From: a virus | DNA: 34,254 nt | IMG/VR virus record: IMGVR_UViG_3300010938_000097 | Location: 1-34,254 of that record | Reading direction: 5' to 3' (one strand) | The notes under the pieces: model-generated | What the model was told of the DNA's origin: nothing | What the model saw: the letters and a program-made list of their open reading frames with translations, nothing else | Databases searched by the model: none | In this document: in pieces, positions 7,234 to 13,444 of the stretch | Position numbering within the stretch: position 1 is the stretch's first letter | Layout of the letters: the number at the start of each line of letters is the position of its first letter | Translations under genes and position numbers: made by a program

Positions 7234-8372
7234 TATGCGCCTCCTTTATAAAGCTGGAGTGATCGCAGGATGCCGGTCTTATTTTTGAGTAACCAACTAG
7301 CATCAGCATCCGAGAGATCAGCGAATGATGGGACCGATGCAAGATTAGGTCGGAAACCTTGCTCGACCGCAACGTGCTGGAGATCGTTGTAGGTGCATCC
7401 GGCACCCAAGATGAGCGACTCAACCTGCGCTTGGAGAGATCCAGATTGCACTGTTGATGCAGTGGGCGGTGGCTGCGGTGCTGTCGGTGCTTCTTCCGAT
7501 ATTTCTTCGGGTACTTCCTCATCTTTCTCGCTCGTAGCTTTCGGGGTGTCCGCAGCATCCCCGAAGACTTGCTCGATCGAAGATTGCGAATCGCGGATCT
7601 GAGCTAATGCGGAATGGACATCGACAACCTGCGCAGCGGTATCCTCAGCTTCCAATGCGTCGAAAATCTCCGCTGGGAATGGGATTGTTTTCGCCCCGCG
7701 CCGTAGTGTGGTCTTCTTTGCCATCTCGGCCCAGTGTGTTTTCCACGGGCCCGCATCAGGATTGTTTGAGCACCGGCGCACAGCCTCGATCTCATCGCGA
7801 CTCATGACTTCACATTTGGGTGGTCCATCGCGGAATCGGAAGATCGTATAAGCAGCATAAGGTTCACCGCGCGGTTTGCGAAAATCGATGATATGCTTCT
7901 CGATGATACCGAGATTGTAAACAAACACATCATTCTCGCACACGATATCCGAGTGCACATTCGCGATCGCCGGGTTTCGCATAATGAGCTCGACCAGCCC
8001 CTTATAATCAATAATGAGCTGGCACTCCAGCGTGCCTCGCCGGCGATTCCCGAATGGGATGAGATGGGCCCGCCGGCCATCCGGCTCGAGTCCGAGCTGG
8101 CTCAAGGTGAGGAGACAATTGAAAACTGAAGCTTTATCGCACTCGAGCAGCTTCGGAGTCCGCGTGATCGTCGTGATCGCAATGCGCAAAAATCGATCGG
8201 GTGATAGATGCTTGGGTAACGCTTTCGCGACAGCCGCGCGGAACTCAGGCCCCTCGATAAGGGTGCGCAATGTTCGACGCGAGGGTGCTACCACCGGCGC
8301 TACCGGTGGCGCTACCGCTGCTGCTGGTGTTGGTGAGGTTGGTCCTGTTGATTTTTCGGGTGGCTTATTCAT
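7233..8372 (-). CDS. recT: RecT-family ssDNA-annealing recombinase
   Basis: The protein has 379 residues and overlaps the preceding gene as ATGA. After a Pro/Ala-rich N-terminal tail (1-30), the RecT core is recognisable: FLRIAITTITRTPKLLECDKAS, then LGLEPDGRRAHLIPFGN, ECQLIIDYKGLVELIMRN, and GPWKTHWAEMAKKTTLRR. The C-terminal about 130 residues are an acidic linker plus a small domain. RecT proteins bind ssDNA and anneal complementary strands without ATP. With the exonuclease directly downstream it forms a two-component phage recombination system like RecE/RecT or Red. The position early in the operon fits expression soon after infection. Confidence 0.92.
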   Translation of the reverse strand: MNKPPEKSTGPTSPTPAAAVAPPVAPVVAPSRRTLRTLIEGPEFRAAVAKALPKHLSPDRFLRIAITTITRTPKLLECDKASVFNCLLTLSQLGLEPDGRRAHLIPFGNRRRGTLECQLIIDYKGLVELIMRNPAIANVHSDIVCENDVFVYNLGIIEKHIIDFRKPRGEPYAAYTIFRFRDGPPKCEVMSRDEIEAVRRCSNNPDAGPWKTHWAEMAKKTTLRRGAKTIPFPAEIFDALEAEDTAAQVVDVHSALAQIRDSQSSIEQVFGDAADTPKATSEKDEEVPEEISEEAPTAPQPPPTASTVQSGSLQAQVESLILGAGCTYNDLQHVAVEQGFRPNLASVPSFADLSDADASWLLKNKTGILRSLQLYKGGA

Positions 8373-8683
8373 GTGTTGGTCGCTTTGAGTTGATCGAGTC
8401 GTGTTTGCGCGCGGTCGGCTGTATTTCGCGCGGCCACGGATAGGCGATACATTAGCTTACTATCCTCAGCCCAGCTAGGTGATAAGGCCGTCGCAAGCCC
8501 CTGTGCCCAGCGAGCTGAATTCACTGCGTACTTATACATGTCCGATTGACGATGTTTCCACACCGGTTTATTTGCGAGACGTATTTGCTCACGCGCACCA
8601 CGGATCGCGTACAAGATATCGAGGTAATCGCGGAGCCTGCGCTCAAAAACTGTCGCATTCATCGCATTCATTGCGCTATGCAT
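8369..8683 (-). CDS. hypothetical early protein with repeated start codons
   Basis: This is a 104-residue, mostly helical and basic protein (RLRDYLDILYAIRGAREQIR, then many Arg/Lys/Ala). No family is recognised. The start is ambiguous. The ATG at 8683 overlaps the previous stop, but a perfect 9-bp tandem repeat encodes Met-Asn-Ala twice and offers in-frame ATGs at 8671 and 8662. The stop overlaps the recT ATG, so it is coupled to recT. A role as a recombination accessory protein is inferred from position only. Confidence 0.6.
   Translation of the reverse strand: MHSAMNAMNATVFERRLRDYLDILYAIRGAREQIRLANKPVWKHRQSDMYKYAVNSARWAQGLATALSPSWAEDSKLMYRLSVAARNTADRAQTRLDQLKATNT
8654..8671 (-). repeat. 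9-bp tandem duplication at a gene start
   Basis: CGCATTCAT occurs twice in direct contact (8654-8662 and 8663-8671). On the minus strand each copy reads ATGAATGCG, adding an extra in-frame start codon near the 5' end of the gene at 8369-8683. Confidence 0.85.
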
Positions 8684-9077
8684 TTATACCAATAAGCCCT
8701 TCGAATCGATATGGGCGGACCCAGCCAAGGTGCCTGAAAACACTGGTCTTGGTCACGCTCCCATCGGCTTGTTTCTGCTCAGCGGATACGCGCTGCGTGA
8801 ATGAATACACGGGCTCGATGCCCATGTGGCTGAGCATGAACTCGAGCACCGATGTAAGATAGGGTGGCCCGCCCAACATCGCAGCATCGGTTTTGTGCAT
8901 CCGCGCTAGGGCTGCGAGATCGCCGGCGCGGCTGATGATTTCCCGACGACCAGGTAGATGATCGAATGTCAGCAATCGATGGATGAGCATCCTATCATCA
9001 GCATGGATGCAATCCATGAGCCCATCGGCTTTCTGGTCGGGTGTTGCTTCGTGTTGTGTTAGGTTGAGGACTAGCAT
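8676..9077 (-). CDS. conserved phage protein of unknown function (LNLTQH...ATP type)
   Basis: The protein has 133 residues. The opening VLNLTQHEATPDQ, the middle LLTFDHLP.R.EI..RA.DLA and AAMLGGPPYL, and the end YSFTQRVS..Q..DGSVTKTSVFRHLGWV look like a small protein family I associate with phages and plasmids, with no known function. No transmembrane or DNA-binding motif is evident. It is the second gene behind the early promoter, so it should be expressed early. Family recall is from memory and should be treated as moderate evidence. Confidence 0.65.
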   Translation of the reverse strand: MLVLNLTQHEATPDQKADGLMDCIHADDRMLIHRLLTFDHLPGRREIISRAGDLAALARMHKTDAAMLGGPPYLTSVLEFMLSHMGIEPVYSFTQRVSAEQKQADGSVTKTSVFRHLGWVRPYRFEGLIGINA

Positions 9078-9115
9078 ATCTTGCCGGTGTGTGTTGTAAT
9101 TGATCGAGCCTCCAT

Positions 9116-9361
9116 CTACTCGCTCTTGCGCGCGATGATCATCTTGTCGCCGACCACCCTCCGGCTGACCGGGATATGATGACGCAGCGCGTAAATGTAC
9201 GCGCTGATCATCTGCCGGATCGGTCCCTCGAGTGTTTCTCCTGGTCGAAGTTGCGATACCGCAACCGAGAGTGGGCTCGGTTTCCGACCTCGCGTCTCGG
9301 GTAGGTGCACTGTTTCAGTTGCTTGATTAGCTACATTAGTTGTTATCGTTTCGTTTGTCAT
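9116..9361 (-). CDS. first early gene, small basic putative DNA-binding protein
   Basis: The protein has 81 residues and starts at the ATG at 9361 with a GGA Shine-Dalgarno-like site about 9 bases upstream. Residues 22-30 contain an AT-hook-like TRGRKPS, followed by a probable helix pair (SVAVSQLRPGETLEGPIRQMI) and a basic C-terminus. It is the first gene of the leftward operon behind the promoter at 9403-9431, a usual position for a phage regulator. No named family is recognised, and a regulatory role is inferred from position and charge. Confidence 0.55.
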   Translation of the reverse strand: MTNETITTNVANQATETVHLPETRGRKPSPLSVAVSQLRPGETLEGPIRQMISAYIYALRHHIPVSRRVVGDKMIIARKSE

Positions 9362-9387
9362 GTTGCATTCCTATTATTAGCTTTGCA

Positions 9388-9406
9388 CTTAGCTTAGCTT
9401 AGCTTA
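9388..9406. repeat. CTTAG tandem repeat at the early promoter start region
   Basis: Three full CTTAG units plus CTTA lie between 9388 and 9406. On the minus strand this is the segment from the -10 element through the expected transcription start, so it could be a repressor or activator site or influence start-site slippage. Confidence 0.8.
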
Positions 9407-9431
9407 TATCTTTCAGCATTCAGCATGCCAA
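9403..9431 (-). promoter_or_regulatory. sigma70-type early leftward promoter
   Basis: On the minus strand TTGGCA (9431-9426) and TATAAG (9408-9403) are spaced by exactly 17 bases, 5-of-6 matches each to the -35 and -10 consensus. The start would fall near 9396, about 35 bases ahead of the first early ATG at 9361. It faces away from the palindrome cluster at 9461-9802. Confidence 0.65.
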
Positions 9432-9460
9432 GTTGCGAGACAATTGCAGAATTCTGTGCT

Positions 9461-9802
9461 CTAACCGGTTAGTGAGTACCCCCACGTGGGGGCAATCCAC
9501 TGATGCAGCGATGGATGCACGGATGGATGTTGGGGCCTGGCCCCGAGCCCCACCCATTCGATTTCCTGCGGTTTCTCAAATTTGCGAAACCCTACCCAAC
9601 CCGAATTCTCAAAAATGCGAAAATCTGTCCAATTTTGGGACATTTCCCAGGTTTTCGCAATTTGTGTCTTATTTTTGCGAAAGTGGCATAAGGCTCGTAA
9701 CATCAAGCTGTTACGCTGCTTGCCGCGCATCCGCAAAATACCCCGAAAATTTTCACCTTGCGTAAGTCTCTGGTGCTCACGCCTTTGTCCGAATAGCACC
9801 AG
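9461..9802. promoter_or_regulatory. palindrome and TTTGCGAAA-repeat control region (operators or origin)
   Basis: I see no convincing gene here. There are many palindromes: CTAACCGGTTAG (9461-9472), CCCCCACGTGGGGG (9479-9492), GGGGCC-T-GGCCCC (9532-9544), a 22-bp near-palindrome (9570-9591), TGTCC...GGACA (9626-9642), TTTCGCAA/TTGCGAAA (9653-9682), CGTAACA/TGTTACG (9696-9715), GAAAATTTTC (9745-9754) and CTGGTGCT/AGCACCAG (9770-9802). TTTGCGAAA-like boxes centre at 9585, 9618, 9657 (inverted) and 9678. The region separates leftward phage genes from rightward cassette genes. It could hold operators for both, or an iteron-type origin. A weak rightward promoter (TTGCGA, 17 bases, TAACAT at 9698) would overlap the CGTAACA palindrome. 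Confidence 0.55.
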
Positions 9803-9838
9803 TTTCGGCATACCTTATGCTATATGTGGGATGATCGG

Positions 9839-9924
9839 CGCCTGGTGGCGACGGTCCCCCGGCAAACCGCGTGAGCGGCCAGACGGGGAAAGGAAGCCCG
9901 AAGTGACGGGCACGAAGTGTGCCC
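9839..9924 (+). other. structured 5' leader ahead of the plus-strand cassette
   Basis: Several stable hairpins are packed before the first cassette gene: CGCC-TGGT-GGCG (9839-9850); CCCCG (9857-9861) with CGGGG (9884-9888), enclosing a 5x5 internal loop and CCGC-GTGA-GCGG with a GNRA-type loop (9867-9878); GCCCG/CGGGC (9896-9911); and GGGCAC/GTGCCC (9908-9924). The last two share GGGC (9908-9911) and cannot form together, so a switch is possible. The ribosome site AAAGAAAGG follows and the gene starts at 9949. I cannot match it to a known riboswitch. Confidence 0.4.
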
Positions 9925-9948
9925 GGTGGAAAAAAGAAAGGCAAGACA

Positions 9949-10326
9949 ATGAACGACAACGACATTAGAATTGATCGGGTGCAGGGCCGGCATGGTTACG
10001 AGATCGTGCTGATCACGACAAATGGCGGGACCCTGGAGTACCTTGACCCCGCTCTCTTCGACGAGCGCGGGGAAATTGCCGAGGGGTCAGAAATCCATCC
10101 CAGCGAGGAGCAAGACCTCGCGGCCTGTGTGGAAAAAGCTGACCTGTGGAGATTAGCCCAGGATGAGGATTGGGGGATCGCGCGGAAAGCGCTGGGGGCC
10201 TGGGTGTTGGCGGCCTCGGAGGAGGAGATCGCCAGGATGGTGCACCCGCTCCTGGATGAGGTCGCCGGGGCATACTACACCCCGGAGGAAGTCCGCACCA
10301 AACTGGCCGCTGTCCGCGGCCTCTGA
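9949..10326 (+). CDS. cassette gene 1, hypothetical acidic protein
   Basis: The protein has 125 residues starting at the ATG at 9949 with purine-rich AAAGAAAGG upstream; a frame extension to 9919 would remove that site. The N-terminal about 45 residues look beta-rich and read like a small binding fold (YEIVLITTNGGTLEYLD). The rest is helical and acidic (EEQDLAACVEKADLWRLAQD, WVLAASEEEIARMV). No family is recognised. It is GC-rich, opposite in strand to all phage structural genes, and lies two bases ahead of the next gene, so the two are probably co-transcribed. Confidence 0.6.
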   Translation: MNDNDIRIDRVQGRHGYEIVLITTNGGTLEYLDPALFDERGEIAEGSEIHPSEEQDLAACVEKADLWRLAQDEDWGIARKALGAWVLAASEEEIARMVHPLLDEVAGAYYTPEEVRTKLAAVRGL

Positions 10327-10328
10327 CC

Positions 10329-10706
10329 ATGAAGATCACCTTTGATTCCCCGCGCCAGCTCGACCACGTCGGGCGGGCGCTTCAGGCCATTCCCGACTTC
10401 GCCCGCGCGCTCGCTTGGTGCCAGGCAAGCCCGTGGGCCGAAGGCGGGACTCGGTCCCTTGGGGAGGTCGTGGACTGCCTCCTCTCCGATCACGAGGAGG
10501 GTGGCTTCCGCCCGTGGGCTATTTCCCGCGGGCTCGCGGGGAGGTATCTTTACCTGCTCGGGGCCGTCACTAAGCCCGAGCGCGAGGGGAAAGTCCCCAT
10601 CGCGCCGGTCGTGGGGGAATGGCATGTCGGCCAGGAAGTCGTGCCGACCGCTGGCGGCACCACGCTCATCTCGCTCCCCACAGAGTCGGGGATCATCACC
10701 AGGTGA
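10329..10706 (+). CDS. cassette gene 2, hypothetical protein
   Basis: The protein has 125 residues and starts two bases after the stop of gene 1 without a clear Shine-Dalgarno site, suggesting reinitiation. It has a helical, Trp-containing core (FARALAWCQASPWAEGG, LGEVVDCLLSDHEEGG) and a glycine-rich end with beta character (VGEWHVGQEVVPTAGGTTL). No motif is recognised. It is as long as gene 1, but I see no sequence similarity between them. Confidence 0.6.
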   Translation: MKITFDSPRQLDHVGRALQAIPDFARALAWCQASPWAEGGTRSLGEVVDCLLSDHEEGGFRPWAISRGLAGRYLYLLGAVTKPEREGKVPIAPVVGEWHVGQEVVPTAGGTTLISLPTESGIITR

Positions 10707-10716
10707 AGCACACACC

Positions 10717-11361
10717 ATGAAGCACCTAAACTATTCCAGCGTGTGGGTGTGGACCACCACCCCATACCCAATGTTTGAAGCCAGGTTGGTCTATGGGGCC
10801 AACAAGCGGGATCAGAAGTTTCTCCGCGCAGTCGGCGTCGAGCCGCGGCATGTGGTCGCGCTCCTGGACGATGGTAAGGAAATCTTCCTCGGCACCAAGC
10901 AAGAGGTGGAGGCCGAGGAGGCTCGGCTCCGGGCTGAGGCCGCGGCCAGTGGTAAATACGTCTGGCTACGCACGCGGGAAAGGGACATCCTTCCGGCGGA
11001 CCAGTTCCAGGTCCGCCAAACCGCGGGCGGCGAGGTCTTCATCGCCGCTGGTCCCGACACTAGCCCGCGGTGTTTGCTGTTTGATGACCTGGGGGGCGGC
11101 TTCCGCGGTGGGTGCGGTCTCCAGGCCGAGACCACCGCGCGCATCCTGGTGCAGTGTTGCGCGGCCAACGCCTGCGAGAGTGCACTCGCGTTCGCCGCCC
11201 TGCTCGCCCCCGGCCAGCAGGTCGTGGGCCGGTCGTGGGGACGGAGGGGGGACAATATCACCACGTGGACCTGGGACGGGGTGTCTATCCAGATTCAGAC
11301 GTACAGCCGGGCGCAGTGGGAGGCCCGGACAATCACGCCCGCCGACGGGCAAACGATTTAG
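10717..11361 (+). CDS. cassette gene 3, hypothetical protein
   Basis: The protein has 214 residues starting at the ATG at 10717, ten bases after gene 2; the open frame extends back to 10342 but that part overlaps gene 2 entirely. An N-terminal aromatic stretch (SSVWVWTTTPYPMF) is followed by a charged helix (KQEVEAEEARLRAEAAASG), then WLRTRERDILPADQF and a long mixed region with three Cys residues (VQCCAANACESA). The last about 45 residues are Trp-rich (SWGRRGDNITTWTWDG). It is not recognised. No signal peptide or membrane segment is apparent. Confidence 0.6.
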   Translation: MKHLNYSSVWVWTTTPYPMFEARLVYGANKRDQKFLRAVGVEPRHVVALLDDGKEIFLGTKQEVEAEEARLRAEAAASGKYVWLRTRERDILPADQFQVRQTAGGEVFIAAGPDTSPRCLLFDDLGGGFRGGCGLQAETTARILVQCCAANACESALAFAALLAPGQQVVGRSWGRRGDNITTWTWDGVSIQIQTYSRAQWEARTITPADGQTI

Positions 11362-11424
11362 CCGCTTGGGCATGTGGAAATCGAATTTTGATCAGTAAAA
11401 CAACAAACAGAAAGGAAAGTTAAA

Positions 11425-11619
11425 ATGAACGAAATCACTAATCACATTAATAACGCGGTAGTGGCACTCGCGCACGGAGATAAGGCCCTAGTGCACCAGT
11501 GTATCGCCGAGGTCCTCCGGTGTATCGTAGAGCGGGGGGCTGAGGTGCAGAGCCCCGAAGAATGCCGCGCACTCCTCGCAAAGCTCGAGGAAGTGCGGAT
11601 GCTCTACGAGCAAGCTTAA
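11425..11619 (+). CDS. cassette gene 4, small helical protein
   Basis: This 64-residue, all-helical-looking protein has a good ribosome site (AAAGGAAAG about 10 bases upstream). The sequence (NAVVALAHGDKALVHQCIAE, then CRALLAKLEEVRMLYEQ) suggests a helical hairpin or a dimeric coil, like many small regulators or antitoxin-type partners. No family is recognised. The 63-base gap before it is longer than the others in the cassette, so it may be expressed at a different level. Confidence 0.55.
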   Translation: MNEITNHINNAVVALAHGDKALVHQCIAEVLRCIVERGAEVQSPEECRALLAKLEEVRMLYEQA

Positions 11620-11625
11620 CCCACC

Positions 11626-11657
11626 GCCCGGGTGAGACCCCCGAGGTCCGCCCGGGC
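11626..11657 (+). other. nested GC-rich hairpin between cassette genes 4 and 5
   Basis: GCCCGGG (11626-11632) pairs with CCCGGGC (11651-11657), enclosing GACC (11636-11639) and GGTC (11645-11648). There is no T-run, so it is not a standard terminator. It lies 17 bases before the ATG of gene 5, which lacks a clear Shine-Dalgarno site, and could control mRNA stability or translation. Confidence 0.5.
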
Positions 11658-11674
11658 ATAGCCACAAAGTACCT

Positions 11675-12175
11675 ATGACCAAGACCTACACACCCCCAGA
11701 ATTCCACACCCACGTGATCCTAGTCGGTCAATGGCCGAAGGCACGGACCGAGTTGATCCGCTGCCCGAGCACCTGGCCGGTCGAGCAGGCGGTCCGCACC
11801 GCCTTCCCCGGCGGGTTGCCAGGCGAGTGGTTCCTCCTCAACACATGCTGGCGCTTCGAGGATGCCAACGACTGGGACGCCCGGCTGTGCGCCCTCCTCG
11901 ACCGCACCGCGAGCCCGGAGGCACCGCTCTCCTCGGCAACAGCAGGTGATATCGTATGCCCGACCTGGCGGCACGCCGTAGTCGCGGTTGGTCGCCAGCC
12001 GGACATCACCTTCGTGCTCGTCCGCTTTGCCGCCGGCCCCGGCTGGCTCGAGCGAGTCCAGAGCCAGCTCGGCACCATCCCCGATGCAGGCTGGGGCATC
12101 ATCGGCATCTGGTCATCGTTCGACCAGGCTCAAAAGTGCCTCGACCTGCTACTCGGCTGCGAAAGCCCAAATTAG
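11675..12175 (+). CDS. cassette gene 5, hypothetical protein
   Basis: This 166-residue protein is not recognised. It opens with a beta-like strand (HTHVILVGQWPKARTELIRC). The middle is Trp/Asp-rich (WFLLNTCWRFEDANDWDARL). The second half has VVAVGRQPDITFVLVRF and WGIIGIWSSFDQAQKCLDLL, which reads like a compact alpha/beta domain. No catalytic pattern or membrane segment is visible. It is the last gene of the rightward operon: a strong terminator begins 26 bases after its stop. Confidence 0.6.
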   Translation: MTKTYTPPEFHTHVILVGQWPKARTELIRCPSTWPVEQAVRTAFPGGLPGEWFLLNTCWRFEDANDWDARLCALLDRTASPEAPLSSATAGDIVCPTWRHAVVAVGRQPDITFVLVRFAAGPGWLERVQSQLGTIPDAGWGIIGIWSSFDQAQKCLDLLLGCESPN

Positions 12176-12201
12176 CGGGGGCTTCACGCGCTTCACACAC
12201 A

Positions 12202-12228
12202 CCCACCGGTGACCCCGGTGGGTTTTTT
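12202..12228 (+). terminator. Rho-independent terminator ending the five-gene cassette
   Basis: The stem CCCACCGG (12202-12209) pairs with CCGGTGGG (12215-12222) around the loop TGACC, followed by six T residues. It has the same architecture as the terminator at 13174-13200, with the inner two base pairs changed in a compensatory way. Confidence 0.9.
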
Positions 12229-12568
12229 GTTACCGCGCGGGCATCGGCATTTATCCGCTCTGGAGCCTGGTCGCCGTCGCCCTGCTGGCTCGTCCATGCG
12301 GCACCCCGCGCGGTCAGAAAGACTCCTCTTCGCCCGAGGCCTGAGCCAAGCCCAACGTCACGCCCTGGGCATTCGCCGACGGAAATACGGCTCTTAGCCC
12401 GCGCCCAGCTAGCCGGCCTTCTGCCGGATGATAGTGCATCTCGACGAGGAGGAATGGGTCCAGGAGCAAATCCGCGGACCCACCACCAACAACGAATTGA
12501 TCGTGCTGGACGGCTTATTAACGTTTTGACACTTTCCTTTAACAGATCTTTGATCTATTAAAGCTACG
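12229..12568 (+). other. stretch between terminator and DruA gene; one 33-codon open frame, no clear gene
   Basis: The first about 200 bases are GC-rich with no supported gene. A short open frame at 12428-12529 starts with ATG and has 33 codons ending LIVLDGLLTF. It could be a remnant or a small peptide, and no family is recognised. The last about 50 bases before the DruA start become AT-rich (ACACTTTCCTTTAACAGATC), so a promoter for the DruA gene may lie there, but I cannot define its boxes. Confidence 0.35.
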
Positions 12569-13150
12569 TTGAATAGCGCGCGATCTACTCGGATTCAGGT
12601 CCAACTGCTTTCCAGCAAGGAAGACAAAACCCGCGCCCGGTATCTGCTGATCAAGTATCATTACCTAGGCAACGGCCATGTCGTGGGTGAGCAGCTCTTT
12701 TACGCCATCACCGACGCACTCGGCTGCTGGTTAGGTGTATTGGTATTCTGCTCCGCCGCCCGCCGCTTGCGCGCCCGGGATCGGTGGATCGGTTGGACCG
12801 AGGAGCAACGCCAGCGCCACCTCCCACTGGTCGCCAACAACTGCCGCTTCCTACTTTTGCCCGATCGAACCTTTCCCAACTTGGGCTCCCGTTCGCTACG
12901 CTTGACACTCGCGCGCTTGAGCACCGACTGGCAAGCCCGCTACGGGCATCCGGTGGTGCTGGTTGAAACCTTCGTCGATCCGACGCGATTTAGCGGTGCG
13001 GTTTACATCGCCCAGGGCTGGCGGGAACTGGGTACAACCGCAGGATTCGCTCGCAGTACTCGGTATTTTTATGTCGAGCACCATCAGCCCAAATGTATCT
13101 TCGTCCATGAACTATGCAAGAATGCACGTCGCAGGCTGATCGCTGAGTAA
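12569..13150 (+). CDS. DruA/DUF4338-family protein
   Basis: The protein has about 193 residues and begins at a TTG at 12569; the frame is closed by a stop at 12551 and has no ATG. Family blocks in order are KYHYLG (29-34), GVLVFCSAARRLRARDRWIG (56-75), VANNCRFLLLP (88-98), PNLGSRSL (103-110), DWQ (120-122), VETFVDP (132-138), FSGAVYIAQGW (141-151) and the ending PKCIFVHEL. This matches DUF4338, the family of DruA from Druantia defence systems. The same domain also occurs in stand-alone or transposase-associated proteins of this short type. No druB-E helicase and no transposase lie beside it. The function is unknown here. It is GC-rich and bracketed by near-identical terminators. Confidence 0.82.
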   Translation: MNSARSTRIQVQLLSSKEDKTRARYLLIKYHYLGNGHVVGEQLFYAITDALGCWLGVLVFCSAARRLRARDRWIGWTEEQRQRHLPLVANNCRFLLLPDRTFPNLGSRSLRLTLARLSTDWQARYGHPVVLVETFVDPTRFSGAVYIAQGWRELGTTAGFARSTRYFYVEHHQPKCIFVHELCKNARRRLIAE

Positions 13151-13154
13151 TCCA

Positions 13155-13430
13155 TTACTCCAGCGCGTGCATACCCACCAATGACCTTGGTGGGTTTTTT
13201 GTTTCTCGATCCGGAATTAGTTTCGGACAATACCACCTTAGCCAGGGCCGAATCCTTAGGGGTGAATTCTTACAACCGACCGGGTATGTGCACATCTCTT
13301 CTCCACCACCATGATAATCCAGCCATTCACATGCTGCGCACAAATTGCGATCGCGCATAATCGGCTTGAACTGCACTAGTCGCAAATAAGCAGTCACGCG
13401 GTATTCAGTCATCTCAGTCATCTCAGTCAT
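13155..13430 (-). CDS. small Cys-rich protein, last gene of the late operon
   Basis: The protein has 91 residues starting at the first of three ATGs inside a 9-bp tandem repeat (MTEMTEMTE), 15 bases after the big tail gene stops. It has five Cys residues (CAACEW, MCTYPVGCKN, YCPK), a possible zinc or iron-sulfur site. The family is not recognised. Its last about 15 codons run through the DruA terminator (13174-13200), and its stop lies four bases from the convergent DruA stop. The C-terminus may therefore be a by-product of the cassette insertion. Confidence 0.5.
   Translation of the reverse strand: MTEMTEMTEYRVTAYLRLVQFKPIMRDRNLCAACEWLDYHGGGEEMCTYPVGCKNSPLRIRPWLRWYCPKLIPDRETKNPPRSLVGMHALE
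13174..13200 (+). terminator. Rho-independent terminator of the DruA gene
   Basis: The stem CCCACCAA (13174-13181) pairs with TTGGTGGG (13187-13194) around the loop TGACC, followed by six T residues. Loop, outer stem and tail match the terminator at 12202-12228. GG/CC is replaced by AA/TT at the inner pairs. Confidence 0.9.
13404..13430 (-). repeat. 9-bp tandem triplication at a gene start
   Basis: On the minus strand ATGACTGAG occurs twice and then ATGACTGAA, giving three in-frame start codons (13430, 13421 and 13412) for the Cys-rich protein. A fourth partial unit (ACTGAG) lies just upstream. Confidence 0.9.
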
Positions 13431-13444
13431 CTCAGTGATAGCTA

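Noticed and set aside
9461-9811. 116-codon minus-strand open frame in the palindrome region, and overlapping plus-strand frames
   Set aside because: The coding potential follows from the repeated palindromic sequence; there is no ribosome site and no recognisable protein, so I treat the region as regulatory.
10342-10716. N-terminal extension of cassette gene 3 over gene 2
   Set aside because: The region is better explained by gene 2 in its own frame, and the ATG at 10717 falls right after the gene 2 stop.
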